Positions 43,740-52,716 of a DNA stretch of 64,000 nt are shown here, in pieces (the stretch's first letter is position 1; each line of letters begins with the position of its first letter). This DNA comes from Actinomyces sp. HMSC035G02 (lineage in GTDB: Bacteria; Actinomycetota; Actinomycetes; Actinomycetales; Actinomycetaceae): the NCBI GenBank assembly GCA_001838165.1, contig KV835882.1, forward strand, positions 1,014 through 65,013, read 5' to 3'. The notes under the pieces were generated by a model. That model was not told the DNA's origin. It saw only the letters and a list, made by a program, of their open reading frames with translations, and searched no databases. Position numbers and translations under genes: made by a program.

Positions 43740-44621
43740 ATGGGTAAAGCTAGCCGCCGTAAGAAGGTCACCGATCCCGCCAAGCTCAAGGCGTATCGCC
43801 CGCCGATCCCCTTCGTCGCGCGCCCCTACGAGGGTCTGCCGAAGGAGATCGAGCTGGTCGCCATGCGCGAGCTCATCCCGGCGGCCACGCTGACCGCACG
43901 CACCGACGCCGACCACGGCGCCGTCGAATTCGACTTCGTCACTCTCCTGCCCGAGGGCCACCCCGCGATGGTGCGTCCCGACGGCCGCATCCTCGTTGCG
44001 CTGCAGACCCGCTCGAACTCCGCGGACCTCAGCCACGACGCGGGCGCCGCGCTGCTCGCGGCCATCGCCGCGAAGGAGGCGGGCGACGAGGGTGTCATCT
44101 CGGTCGACGTGCGCGAGCCTTCCGAGCGTCTCCAGGACATCGTCGACGCAGACAGCTTCACGGACATGAAGCTCGAGGAGGACTTCTCCTTCTGGTTCGA
44201 CCCGGCCGAGGAGATCGACGAGTCGACGCGTCGCGCCCTCGAGCAGAACCGCGACGAGATCATCCCGACCGAGCCCGTGCCCGGCGTCCCCGGCGCGTAC
44301 TGGTGCGAGATGAACCGAAACTTCGTGCGTTTCCTGACGGACAACGACGAGGCCAAGCTCTTCGACGCGCTCGCCCGCCTGGCTGCGCGCGGCGAGGCCA
44401 ACGTCGGCGAGGGCTCGCGCTACGTGGGTTCCTTCCGCGCGTGCGGCCTGATCGTCCCGGTCTTCGAGCTGCCCGAGGGTGCCAGCGCTGCCGACGTTGC
44501 GCCCGGCACGCAGGCCCTTGCCAAGGCTCTCGAGGAGGCCCTGAAGGTCACTGAGCGCCTGGATGACAAGGAACGCCGCGCACGTCAGGGCCTCGTCTCC
44601 CGAGCTGTGACGATCCGATAA
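43740..44621 (+). CDS. DUF5926 family protein
   Basis: A 293-aa acidic cytoplasmic protein starting MGKASRRKK, the conserved lead of the actinobacterial DUF5926 family. It contains PFVARPYEGLPKEIELVAMRELIPAAT and FWFDPAEEIDESTRRALEQNRDEIIPTEPV. The basic tail-like N terminus hints at nucleic-acid or ribosome association, but no function is established. Its neighbour in many actinobacteria is a GT2 glycosyltransferase, as here. Confidence 0.8.
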   Translation: MGKASRRKKVTDPAKLKAYRPPIPFVARPYEGLPKEIELVAMRELIPAATLTARTDADHGAVEFDFVTLLPEGHPAMVRPDGRILVALQTRSNSADLSHDAGAALLAAIAAKEAGDEGVISVDVREPSERLQDIVDADSFTDMKLEEDFSFWFDPAEEIDESTRRALEQNRDEIIPTEPVPGVPGAYWCEMNRNFVRFLTDNDEAKLFDALARLAARGEANVGEGSRYVGSFRACGLIVPVFELPEGASAADVAPGTQALAKALEEALKVTERLDDKERRARQGLVSRAVTIR

Positions 44622-44664
44622 GCACATTTTTACCTGTCGTTTAGATAGGTTTGTCTCTCACATT

Positions 44665-44700
44665 ACGGGCGGCGGGGCGCGATTGCGCCCCGCCGCCCGT
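44665..44700 (+). terminator. Perfect 16-bp hairpin between DUF5926 and GT2
   Basis: Arm 44665-44680 pairs fully with 44685-44700 around a GATT loop. It should end DUF5926 transcription. Its last base is also the first base of the GT2 -10 box. Confidence 0.75.
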
Positions 44701-44705
44701 AGACT
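44700..44705 (+). promoter_or_regulatory. -10 box of the leaderless GT2 gene
   Basis: TAGACT lies 7 nt before the GTG at 44713. It touches the preceding terminator stem, so the -35 region would be inside the hairpin DNA. Confidence 0.45.
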
Positions 44706-44712
44706 GTTAGTC

Positions 44713-45561
44713 GTGAACTATCCCGCCGGATCTCGAGGTTCCCAGCCGCAGCGCGTCGCCGCCGTCATCGCTGCACACAACGTCGGACGCGCCGTCGCGG
44801 CCACAGTGCGCGCGTGCCGCGCGATACCCAGCGTTGACCTCCTCATTGTCGTCGACGATGGTTCCACGGATGATACCGGGCGTGCCGCTCGGGCCGCCGG
44901 CGCCGTCGTCGTGCGTCACTCCGTCGAGCGTGGGCGCGCCTCGGCGATCGAGACCGGCGTGAAGGTCGCCGCCATGCGAGACCGTCCCGACGGGCCGCCC
45001 CGCCACATCCTGCTTCTCTCTCCCGACCTCGGCGAATCCGCGGTCGAGGCCACCGCCCTCGTCGAGGCCGTTTTTGCTCGCCAGGCCGACATGGCGATCG
45101 CCGTGCCCGCGACTGGCCGCGAGTACTCCGGCTACGGGCCGGGCGTCGCCCGCAGGCTCATCCGCCGCAAGACCGGCTGGAACTGTCACTACCCCCTCAG
45201 CTACCAGCGCTGCCTGACGCGTGAGGCCATCGATGCGGCCATGCCGTTCAGCGGCCGCTACGTGCTCGAGGCCGCCATGACCATCAGCGTGCTGCGCGCC
45301 GGTCTGTCCGTCATGGAGGTCCCCTGCAACTTCGCGCACTCGGGCGCGGACCGCTCGCTCGGCTCGCTCAATCGCCCGGCACGCATGTTCGACGCCGTGC
45401 GCGCCACGGTTAGCCAGCTCTTCCACTCCGACGCGCGCTCGAAGCGCCGCGCCGACCACGAACAGGGGATCGGCGTGCCCTACCCGGTCCCGGCCTCGGC
45501 CCGCGACGAGGCGGAGGCCACCGATCCTTCCGACGCGCGCCGCACGGAGATGGTCGGGTGA
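44713..45561 (+). CDS. Family 2 glycosyltransferase
   Basis: A 282-aa cytoplasmic glycosyltransferase of the GT-A fold. The start AAVIAAHNVGRAVAATVRACRAIPSVDLLIVVDDGSTDDTGRAARAAGAVVVRH is the classic GT2 nucleotide-sugar site. The DXD-like position reads SPDLG, and no membrane helix is seen. This resembles the glucosyl-3-phosphoglycerate / dolichyl-phosphate transferase-like actinobacterial GT2s; the donor and acceptor are unknown. GTG 44713 fits a -10 at leaderless spacing. DUF2079 overlaps the stop (GTGA). Confidence 0.8.
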   Translation: MNYPAGSRGSQPQRVAAVIAAHNVGRAVAATVRACRAIPSVDLLIVVDDGSTDDTGRAARAAGAVVVRHSVERGRASAIETGVKVAAMRDRPDGPPRHILLLSPDLGESAVEATALVEAVFARQADMAIAVPATGREYSGYGPGVARRLIRRKTGWNCHYPLSYQRCLTREAIDAAMPFSGRYVLEAAMTISVLRAGLSVMEVPCNFAHSGADRSLGSLNRPARMFDAVRATVSQLFHSDARSKRRADHEQGIGVPYPVPASARDEAEATDPSDARRTEMVG

Positions 45562-47060
45562 AGGGCCCGGATCGATTAGTCGTCGGTCGCCTGGTGGCGA
45601 CCTGGTGGCTGCCCACCCTCATCGCCTGCGCGGTCGGCGCGCTCTACGTGTGCTACTCGGTGGCGCAGTGGCGCGCGCTCGTCGCTCCTTCGTGGGACCT
45701 GGGCATCTTCACCGAGGCCGTCCAGGCGTATTCGCGCTTCGAGGCACCCATCGTCCCCATCAAGGGGCCGGGATACAACCTGCTGGGCGATCACTTCCAC
45801 CCCATCCTGGCGCTCCTCGGTCCGATCTTTCGGCTCTTCCCTTCGGCGTTGACCCTCCTCGTCGTCCAGGACCTGCTGATCGCCGTGTCGGTCCTGCCGA
45901 TCGCGCGTCTCGCGCAGCGCCTCCTCGGCCGTGGCGGCGCCCTCCTCGTCGGGCTTGCCTACGGGCTGGGGTGGGGGCTGCAGGGCGCGGTCGGCGCCCA
46001 GTTCCACGAAGTCTGCGTGGCCGTCCCGCTGCTGGCGTTCGGAGGCGTCGCCTTCGTCGAGCGGCGCTGGGGTGCGTGCATGGCGTGGCTGGCGCCCCTC
46101 GTCCTTGTCAAGGAGGATCTCGGGCTGACGGTGTTCATGGCAGGTCTCGCGATCGCCTGGCGCCGCCGACGCGAAGGACGGTCTGCTGTCCTGCGGTCAA
46201 TAGCCTACGCGCTGTTCGGTATCATCGCGTTTGTGCTGACGGTGAAGGTGCTGCTCCCGGTGATGAACCCGGCGGGCACGTGGGCCTACTCCCTCGATGG
46301 GGCCGCGACCGGGGCGGGCACGCCGACCGGAGGAACCACCGCAGCGCACGCAATCCCCTCCCTCTGGGATATTTTGACGACCCCCTCTGTCAAGCTTGTG
46401 ACCCTCATCGTCCTGGCGGCCGGTGCCGGCTTCGTGGGCACGGCCTCCCCGTGGTTCGCGCTGGTAGCGCCGACGCTCGCGTGGCGCTTCGCGGGCTCGG
46501 TCGAGGCCTACTACGGCTGGAACTCGTGGCACTACAACGCAGTGCTCGTCCCCATCGCGGCGTGCTCGCTGCTGGACGTCATCGACCAGTGGCTCGCGCC
46601 CGAGCGCGCTACCGCCGAAACCGGCGCGGAACCCGGCGACGAGGCCTCGGCCTCGTCGAACCTGGGCTGGCGCGTTGCGGCCTGGGCGGTTGCGTGTGTG
46701 CCCGCTGCGTCGCTGGCTCTCACGGCCTCGTCGCTGCCGCTGTGGCACCTGCCCGAACTCAAGGAGGACCCGCGCATGGCCGCAGCCCTCGGCGCGCTCG
46801 ACGCGGTGCCCGAGGGGGTGAGCGTCGAAACCGATACGACGCTGCTTGCGCGTCTCGTGCCCGGTCGTGAGGTCTACTGGGTGGGAACGACTGGCACCTT
46901 GGATACCCCTCCGGAGTATGTCGTTATCGACGCGCGCTCCTACGCGTGGGGCGACCAGCAGGTCGATGCCGAGTCGTGGGGGAGCGCCGCCCACCCCGGC
47001 CACACCTACGAGACCGTCTACTCCAAGCAGGGCTTCCGCGTCGCGCGCCGCACCTCGTAA
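45558..47060 (+). CDS. DUF2079 membrane protein
   Basis: A 500-aa polytopic protein with about ten hydrophobic segments. SWDLGIFTEAVQAYSRFEAPIVPIKGPGYNLLGDHFHPILALLGPIFRLFPSALTLL is the DUF2079 signature, including the DxG and GDHFHP motifs close to the GT-C catalytic loop. It probably transfers a sugar from a lipid carrier at the outer membrane face, which is inferred. The GTG start overlaps the GT2 stop, suggesting that the GT2 supplies its lipid-linked substrate. Confidence 0.82.
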   Translation: MKGPDRLVVGRLVATWWLPTLIACAVGALYVCYSVAQWRALVAPSWDLGIFTEAVQAYSRFEAPIVPIKGPGYNLLGDHFHPILALLGPIFRLFPSALTLLVVQDLLIAVSVLPIARLAQRLLGRGGALLVGLAYGLGWGLQGAVGAQFHEVCVAVPLLAFGGVAFVERRWGACMAWLAPLVLVKEDLGLTVFMAGLAIAWRRRREGRSAVLRSIAYALFGIIAFVLTVKVLLPVMNPAGTWAYSLDGAATGAGTPTGGTTAAHAIPSLWDILTTPSVKLVTLIVLAAGAGFVGTASPWFALVAPTLAWRFAGSVEAYYGWNSWHYNAVLVPIAACSLLDVIDQWLAPERATAETGAEPGDEASASSNLGWRVAAWAVACVPAASLALTASSLPLWHLPELKEDPRMAAALGALDAVPEGVSVETDTTLLARLVPGREVYWVGTTGTLDTPPEYVVIDARSYAWGDQQVDAESWGSAAHPGHTYETVYSKQGFRVARRTS

Positions 47061-47065
47061 TACGA

Positions 47066-47104
47066 GAGTGCCGCGCAGCCGGACGCCCCGGCCACGCGGC
47101 ACTC
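47066..47104. terminator. Bidirectional terminator between DUF2079 and copA
   Basis: GAGTGCCGCG 47066-47075 pairs with CGCGGCACTC 47095-47104. It sits between two convergent genes and can serve both strands. Confidence 0.6.
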
Positions 47105-47119
47105 ACGCCGTTTGTGCGG

Positions 47120-49675
47120 CTACTTCGCGGCGCGCAGGCGCAGCGAGTTGAGGACCACGAACACCGACGAGCATGCCATCGCGGCGCTCGCCAGCATGGG
47201 GGAGAGCAGCCCCGCGATCGCCAGCGGCACCATCAGCACGTTGTAGAAGAACGCCCAGAACAGGTTCTCCTTGATGATGCGCAGCGTCCGGCGCGACACT
47301 CGGATCGCGGTCGCCGCCGACGTCAGCGACGAGTTCATGAGCGTCATGTCCGCGACCTCGATCGCCACGTCCGTGCCCGAGCCCATCGCGATGCCCAGGC
47401 CCTTCGCGCTCGCCTGCGCGAGGGCGGCCGCGTCGTTCACGCCGTCGCCCACCATCGCGACCGTACGGCCCTCGGCTTGTAGATCGGCGACAGTGTTGCG
47501 CTTGCCGTCGGGCAGGACTCCCGCGATGACGCGCTCGATCCCGACCTGATCCGCGACGTGGCGGGCCGCCGCCTCGTTGTCGCCGGTCAGTAGGATCGGC
47601 TCGATGCCGAGCTCGCGCAGCTGGGCGATCGCATCCGCGGAGGACTCCTTGACCGTGTCGCGCACGATCAGCGCGGCGATCGCGCTGCCCTCGACGCGCT
47701 CGGGGATCACCAGGGACGAGGCCTGGGCCCCCTCCCGCTCGCCCGCAGACGGGGTGGTGCCCGGCTGGGTGGGGGTACCGGTATCCCCACCCGCGCTGCC
47801 GCCAGCCGCGGGTGCGCCGTCGGCGGTCGCGGCCTCAGAACGGGAGGTGACGGTGCCGGAGTAGCCGGCGGCGCTCACGACGGCCTCGAGCTCCTCGTCG
47901 CTGTGAGGGGCGGTGAGCGTGATGCGAGCGGATTCGGTGGCGAGGTTGACCTCGGCCTTCACGCCGTCGAGCTTGCCGAGCTTGCGCTCGACGCGGCGCA
48001 CGCAGGATGCGCAGGTCATGCCGCCCACGCTCATGGTGAGCGTCGCGAGGGGCAGCTTGGCGTCGGGGCCGGGCAGGACAATGTGCGTGTGGGCCTCGGG
48101 CATGGGGGTGACGGCCTCGGTGGTCGCCACTCGGCCGAGCTGCGGTGCGAGGGCTGCGACGACGGCGGAGGCGCCCGAGGCCTCGGCCTCGCGCACGGCG
48201 TCGAGGAGGGAGGAGGGCACGTCGATGCCCAGGGAAGCCAGCCACGACGGGCGACCGACCAGCACGCCGCCCTGGGAGGTGATGCCGACGACGCCGAGCC
48301 CGGGCTGGTTCGCGAAGGCCGTCACGGGGACGAGCGACAGGCCGCGGTCCGCGGCACCCGACGTGATGGCGCGGGCGACGGGGTGCTCGGAGAGGGACTC
48401 GACGGAGGCGGCGAGGGACAGGGCCGAGGCCTCGCCAGCTCCGGGCGCGACCGCGACCGACTCGAGGGACATGACGCCCGTGGTGACCGTGCCCGTCTTG
48501 TCCAGCAGCATCGTGTCGATCGAACGCGTCTGCTCGAGAATTTCCGCGTTCTTGATGAGGATGCCCAGCTGCGAGGCGCGCCCCGACCCGACGAGGATCG
48601 CGGTGGGTGTGGCCAGGCCGAGCGCGCACGGGCACGCCACGACCAGAACGGCGACGGCAGCCGTGAACGCGGCCTGCACGCCGCCGCCCGCGAGCAGCCA
48701 GCCCCCGAGCGTCAGCAGGGAAACGACGATGACGATCGGCACGAACACCCCGGAGATCTGGTCCGCGAGTCGCTGGACGGGCGCCTTGCCTGCCTGGGCC
48801 TCGGCGACCATGCGCCCCATCTGCGCGAGCGTCGTGTCCGAACCGACGCGCGTGGCGCGCACCAGCAGGGATCCCCACGTGTTGACGGTCGCACCCGTCA
48901 CCGCGTCGCCGGGGGCGGCGTCCACGGGCACCGACTCGCCCGTCAGGAGCGAGGTGTCCAGGGCGGAGGAACCCTCGACGATGACGCCGTCGGTCGCCAC
49001 CTTCTCGCCCGGGCGCACCGTGAACAGGTCGCCGACCTGCAGGGACGAGGCGGGCACGACGCTCTCGGAGCGCTCGCCGGTCGCGGGGTCGACGCTCACG
49101 AGTGTCGCCTCCTTCGCGCCCATGCTCAGCAGCGAGCGCAGCGCGTCGCCCGCGCGGTAGCGTGCGCGCGCCTCCATGTAGCGTCCCGTCAGCAGGAACA
49201 CGACGATCATGCACGCGCCCTCGAAGTAAATCTCCGCGTGGCCGGCGTGCGCCGCGCGCGGGATCAGGCTCATCTGCATGCGCATGCCGAGCATCCCGGC
49301 GCCGCCCCACAGCAGCGCCCACCAGCTCCACAGCGTCGAGGAGATGACGCCGAGCGAGACCAGCGTGTCCATCGTCGTCGAGCCGTGGCGACCCGCCGCG
49401 AAGGCCGCCCGGTGGAAGGGCCACGCGCCCCACGTCACCACCGGGATCGAGGCCACCGCGACGACCCACTGCCACCCCGTGAACTGCCAGGCGGGCACCA
49501 TCGACAGAACCATCGCGAGGATGCCCAGCGGCGCGGAAACGATGAGGCGAGCCCGCAGGTCGGCGGCGTGGGCGCGTGTACCCTCACCGACCTGGGGGGT
49601 CGGGGCCGAGGCCGGGGTGGCCTCAGGAGCAGAAAGGGTGGCCGGGGGAGTGGTCGTCATGGAGTCAGTGGACAT
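47120..49675 (-). CDS. copA: Copper-translocating P-type ATPase with internal HMA domain
   Basis: An 851-aa P1B ATPase. CPC (348-350), the phosphorylated Asp392 in DKTGT, TGES and GDGVND (743-748) are present. Residues 1-40 are a Thr/Pro-rich tail with no metal-binding domain. Instead a complete HMA domain (GMTCASC, Cys555 and Cys558; about 544-615), followed by a Gly/Thr/Pro linker to about 655, is inserted in the nucleotide-binding domain between ASAVVAAL and VEGSAIAALIVRDTVKE. It exports Cu(I). GGAGG precedes the ATG, and a CsoR-type box overlaps the promoter. Confidence 0.93.
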   Translation of the reverse strand: MSTDSMTTTPPATLSAPEATPASAPTPQVGEGTRAHAADLRARLIVSAPLGILAMVLSMVPAWQFTGWQWVVAVASIPVVTWGAWPFHRAAFAAGRHGSTTMDTLVSLGVISSTLWSWWALLWGGAGMLGMRMQMSLIPRAAHAGHAEIYFEGACMIVVFLLTGRYMEARARYRAGDALRSLLSMGAKEATLVSVDPATGERSESVVPASSLQVGDLFTVRPGEKVATDGVIVEGSSALDTSLLTGESVPVDAAPGDAVTGATVNTWGSLLVRATRVGSDTTLAQMGRMVAEAQAGKAPVQRLADQISGVFVPIVIVVSLLTLGGWLLAGGGVQAAFTAAVAVLVVACPCALGLATPTAILVGSGRASQLGILIKNAEILEQTRSIDTMLLDKTGTVTTGVMSLESVAVAPGAGEASALSLAASVESLSEHPVARAITSGAADRGLSLVPVTAFANQPGLGVVGITSQGGVLVGRPSWLASLGIDVPSSLLDAVREAEASGASAVVAALAPQLGRVATTEAVTPMPEAHTHIVLPGPDAKLPLATLTMSVGGMTCASCVRRVERKLGKLDGVKAEVNLATESARITLTAPHSDEELEAVVSAAGYSGTVTSRSEAATADGAPAAGGSAGGDTGTPTQPGTTPSAGEREGAQASSLVIPERVEGSAIAALIVRDTVKESSADAIAQLRELGIEPILLTGDNEAAARHVADQVGIERVIAGVLPDGKRNTVADLQAEGRTVAMVGDGVNDAAALAQASAKGLGIAMGSGTDVAIEVADMTLMNSSLTSAATAIRVSRRTLRIIKENLFWAFFYNVLMVPLAIAGLLSPMLASAAMACSSVFVVLNSLRLRAAK

Positions 49676-49678
49676 AGG

Positions 49679-49693
49679 TACCCTCCGGGGGTA
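49679..49693. promoter_or_regulatory. CsoR operator upstream of copA
   Basis: TACCC-TCCGG-GGGTA is a 15-bp dyad 4 bp upstream of the copA start and overlaps its GGAGG ribosome site. It closely resembles known CsoR boxes of copZA operons. Confidence 0.7.
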
Positions 49694-49711
49694 TGTATCA
49701 GACGAAAGGAA

Positions 49712-49741
49712 ACGAGGCCAGGGAAAGTGTCCCGGCCTCGT
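49712..49741 (-). terminator. Hairpin after copZ built from GACGAGGCC
   Basis: ACGAGGCC-A-GGGA at 49712-49724 pairs with TCCC-GGCCTCGT at 49730-49741 with one bulged A. It separates copZ from copA. Confidence 0.55.
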
Positions 49742-49760
49742 CAGTGAGGCGTGGAAATCC

Positions 49761-50006
49761 TCAGAAGTCGCGCGAGATGCCGACCAGCTTGAAGCCGGCC
49801 TCGGACACCGCGTCGCTCAGCGCAGCGTCGTCCAGGGGCGTGTCAGTCAGGACCGTCACCTTGGAGGTGGCGCCCGAGTTGAGGATCACGTCGACGTTCT
49901 TCACGCCGGGGATCTCGCTCAGCTCCTCGCTGACGCTCATCACGCAGTGGCCGCAGGTCATGCCGTCGACGGACAGTTCAATGGTGCGATCGATCTCGGT
50001 GGTCAT
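49761..50006 (-). CDS. copZ: Copper chaperone CopZ-like HMA protein
   Basis: An 81-aa single HMA domain. ELSVDGMTCGHCVMSVSEELSEIPGVKNVDVIL carries the GMTCxxC Cu(I) site, and the fold continues to the end (AALSDAVSEAGFKLVGI). It delivers Cu(I) to CopA, which lacks an N-terminal domain here. It starts 15 bp after csoR ends, with an AAGGAG ribosome site, so csoR-copZ are co-transcribed. Confidence 0.9.
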   Translation of the reverse strand: MTTEIDRTIELSVDGMTCGHCVMSVSEELSEIPGVKNVDVILNSGATSKVTVLTDTPLDDAALSDAVSEAGFKLVGISRDF

Positions 50007-50021
50007 GATGTCTCCTTGTTG

Positions 50022-50312
50022 TTAGGACTTGATGAGGCGCGCGATGGCCGCGGCCGCCTCGTCGACTTTGGCCTGCGCGGCCTCGTCGGATTCGCGCGCC
50101 GCCGTGACGACGCAGTGATTCATGTGGTCTTTGAGCAGGTTGACCGCAACCGAATCGAGCGCGGACTGCACGGCGGATACCTGCGTGAGGATGTCGATGC
50201 AGTACTCGCCCTGCGAGATCATGCGCTGCAGGCCGCGCACCTGGCCTTCGATGCGGCGCAGGCGCGCGAGATGATTCTCGGTGTTGCCGTGGTAGCCGTG
50301 TTCGTTGCTCAT
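50022..50312 (-). CDS. csoR: Copper-sensing repressor CsoR
   Basis: A 96-aa all-helical metal-responsive repressor of the CsoR/RcnR family. LARLRRIEGQVRGLQRMI is the DNA-contacting helix. The Cu(I) ligands Cys-His-Cys are present (EYCIDILTQ and HMNHCVV). The ATG at 50312 was chosen because residues upstream have no family match and a 15-bp box (50324-50338) lies just before it. It represses the csoR-copZ and copA promoters until copper binds. Confidence 0.93.
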   Translation of the reverse strand: MSNEHGYHGNTENHLARLRRIEGQVRGLQRMISQGEYCIDILTQVSAVQSALDSVAVNLLKDHMNHCVVTAARESDEAAQAKVDEAAAAIARLIKS

Positions 50313-50323
50313 GGAAGTGATGG

Positions 50324-50338
50324 TACCCCTAGGGGGTA
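50324..50338. promoter_or_regulatory. CsoR operator upstream of csoR
   Basis: TACCC-CTAGG-GGGTA is a 15-bp dyad 12 bp before the csoR start. It has the same outer halves as the copA box. Confidence 0.7.
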
Positions 50339-50458
50339 TGGGTGTCAAGGGGGTATCGCCAACACGTGCTGTGGGGGTGGCGACACGCATCCCTCAATGC
50401 GGCGCACCCAGCCCCGGCCCGCCGTAGGGTGGAGGCAGCACACAGGTAAGGAGGGGAC

Positions 50459-51940
50459 ATGAAGCGACGCCCGCGTCGGCGCTACCGCGCGATCCGCCGC
50501 GTCCCCCAGGCCTACCCCGGCCTCTACCTGCGCCTCAAAGTCGCGCCCATCGTCCCTGCCCTCGCGGCCACGGTCGCCGTCGGTGCGCTCGCGGACATCT
50601 CCGCCATGCCGCAGGATGTGCGCGCCCGCGCGCGCTCCCTCTCCGACGACATGGGAACCGTGATCAGCGAAAAATCGCAGCGCATCTTCTTCGATACCCC
50701 CGGCCTCGACACCCTCCTCATCCGCTCCCTCTCACATGTCGCGCGGCGCACCGCGACCGTGGGGCGCGCATGGGCGCGAGCGGTCGTCGCCGTCGGCGCG
50801 GACAAGGACGGGCGCATGGCCCGCATGCTGCCCCTTATCCCCAGGCGTGGATACGACGCCCTCATGACCGGCATGCTGACGATCGGCACGGCAGTGGGTG
50901 CCCTGCGCGGCGGCGAAGTCCACGTCGCACTCCTGCGCGACTCCGACGCAGACCCCGCGTTCCAGGACCCGCTGCCCGGCCACCCCGAGGCCCAGATCCG
51001 CCGCGTCGATGCACCTGCGCGGCTCTCCGACATGTGCGCCGACATCGACGAGCTCTACTGGTCGCGCACGATCGGCCCGGCCGTCAAGATCACCCGCGTC
51101 GGCGACGGCGAGGCCCGCCGCTGGCTCCTGAGTCTGGTCGGCACCGAGTCCATGACGTGGCGCTCCACGAACAACCCGGCCGACGTCGAGACGAACATCC
51201 GACTCATGCTGGGCCTGGAAAGCGCGATGAGCGTCGGCGTCGTGCGCGCGTTGCACGCCGCCATGGAACGCGACGGCGTGCCCGCCGAGCGGTGGCCGCG
51301 CGAGCCCGTCCTCATCTGCGGCCACTCCCAGGGCGGGATCGTCGCCGCCGCCCTCGCCTCGGTCCCTCCCGACGAGGCCGGGGTCAACGTCGCCGGCATC
51401 CTGTCCACGGGCGGCCCGAATCGGCGCATCCGCGTGCGCCCCGACGTGGTGACCGTCGCCGTCTACCACGATCAGGACGTCATGCCGAGCCTCGACGGCT
51501 CGCCGGACCGCGCCCCCGACCGGCGTGTCACCGTCGGACGAAGCCTCGTGAGGCCTCGTACCCGCCCCCTCTACTACGCGCACTCCTCCTCGACATACAC
51601 CGAGACCGTGCGCCTCCTCGAGCGCAAGGTCCGCGTGACCCCGTGGGGGCGGATGGCCTCGTCGATGGCGGCCCTGCAGGATTTCCTGCCCGCGCCGGAC
51701 GAACCCACGCGCGTCATGCACTACGAGATCTGGCAGGACATCCTGACCCCGACCGCCGAGAGCACGTGGGACGCGGTCGCCGCACTCGAACGCGGCGGCT
51801 CCTACGAACCCGCCACCTACCCGATCGACTACGCGGTCACGGCCCCCCGCCTGCCCCGCGTCGCCCGAGCCCGGCGCCGCGCGGCCCTCCCGGCGCGCAT
51901 CGCTTCCGCCCTCTCCTCCCTCAGAAAGGACAGGTCATGA
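50459..51940 (+). CDS. Alpha/beta-hydrolase-fold protein (GHSQGG type), basic N terminus
   Basis: A 493-aa protein. It begins with MKRRPRRRYRAIRR, then a membrane-like segment (VAPIVPALAATVAVGALADIS). The hydrolase core has VLICGHSQGGIVAAALASV (Ser290), then AGILSTGGPNRRI, VAVYHDQDVMPSLDG with the acid, and YYAHSSSTYTETV with the His. This order resembles lipase-class / PGAP1-like enzymes and the protein at 58206. No classical signal peptide is seen. It forms an operon with the next gene (ATGA overlap). Substrate is unknown. Confidence 0.7.
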   Translation: MKRRPRRRYRAIRRVPQAYPGLYLRLKVAPIVPALAATVAVGALADISAMPQDVRARARSLSDDMGTVISEKSQRIFFDTPGLDTLLIRSLSHVARRTATVGRAWARAVVAVGADKDGRMARMLPLIPRRGYDALMTGMLTIGTAVGALRGGEVHVALLRDSDADPAFQDPLPGHPEAQIRRVDAPARLSDMCADIDELYWSRTIGPAVKITRVGDGEARRWLLSLVGTESMTWRSTNNPADVETNIRLMLGLESAMSVGVVRALHAAMERDGVPAERWPREPVLICGHSQGGIVAAALASVPPDEAGVNVAGILSTGGPNRRIRVRPDVVTVAVYHDQDVMPSLDGSPDRAPDRRVTVGRSLVRPRTRPLYYAHSSSTYTETVRLLERKVRVTPWGRMASSMAALQDFLPAPDEPTRVMHYEIWQDILTPTAESTWDAVAALERGGSYEPATYPIDYAVTAPRLPRVARARRRAALPARIASALSSLRKDRS

Positions 51941-52584
51941 CCGACCCCAACGCCCCCCTGCGCGAGGTGCGCCGATGGATGCGCGTCTCGACCCCCGTCA
52001 ACAAGGCGGCCTCCGCGGGCCTGCGCGGTCGGCTCCCGCAGATCGCCGGGCCCCTCATGATCGGCGCGCTCGGCGTGGGTGCGCTGGGCGCGGGCATCGC
52101 GTGGCGCGCCCTGTCCTCGACGAGGGGCACCGGGCGCACCCAGCGCTTCGTGGACCTCGCGACCGCCGCGTTAGACTCCGGCTTCCCGCTTCGCTCCGAC
52201 GAGGGTGTGGCCGACGAGGGTGCGGCCCGCGTGCCGCGCCGCGTCGTCCACGTCGAGGTTGGCGAGGGCTTCGGGCGCCCCTCCCTCGTGTCCATCGACA
52301 TCGTTGTGGCCTCCTCGGATGCGCTGTCCGAGCGCGAGGTGGCGACGCGCGCCCTCGACGCGATCACCCGAGCGACCTGGAACAATCCCGAGATGGCGCC
52401 GGTCAGCGTGCGCGCACGAGTCCTCGCCGCCCACGACGAGGCCGGCGATCTCGAGGCTCCCGGCGCGCAGACCGACACCGTCGTCGACATGAGCGCCCTC
52501 GGCTTCACCGACGAGATCGCGCGCCCCGACGAGCTTTACGACCGCTACGGCGCGCCCGAGTGCGACCCCGCCTGGAGGCCGTGA
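51937..52584 (+). CDS. Hypothetical protein with one membrane segment
   Basis: A 215-aa protein of unknown family. A hydrophobic stretch (PLMIGALGVGALGAGIAW, about 39-56) divides a basic N-terminal part from a soluble acidic domain with VVHVEVGEGFGRPSLVSIDIVVASSDALSEREV. It overlaps the preceding hydrolase stop by 4 bp with an AAGGAC ribosome site, so the two products probably work together, perhaps as a membrane partner of the hydrolase. No motif allows a firmer statement. Confidence 0.6.
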   Translation: MTDPNAPLREVRRWMRVSTPVNKAASAGLRGRLPQIAGPLMIGALGVGALGAGIAWRALSSTRGTGRTQRFVDLATAALDSGFPLRSDEGVADEGAARVPRRVVHVEVGEGFGRPSLVSIDIVVASSDALSEREVATRALDAITRATWNNPEMAPVSVRARVLAAHDEAGDLEAPGAQTDTVVDMSALGFTDEIARPDELYDRYGAPECDPAWRP

Positions 52585-52716
52585 CCGGCAGGCGAAAGTC
52601 GGCCTCGTTCCTGTGACGAGGCGGGGTGTCCCACCCCTTGGGGGCGCTGTTGTTCGCCTTGTGACCGTTTGGTAGGGTCTGGCTTAACAGCACCGAAGTG
52701 ACGTCGAAGGAGCATC

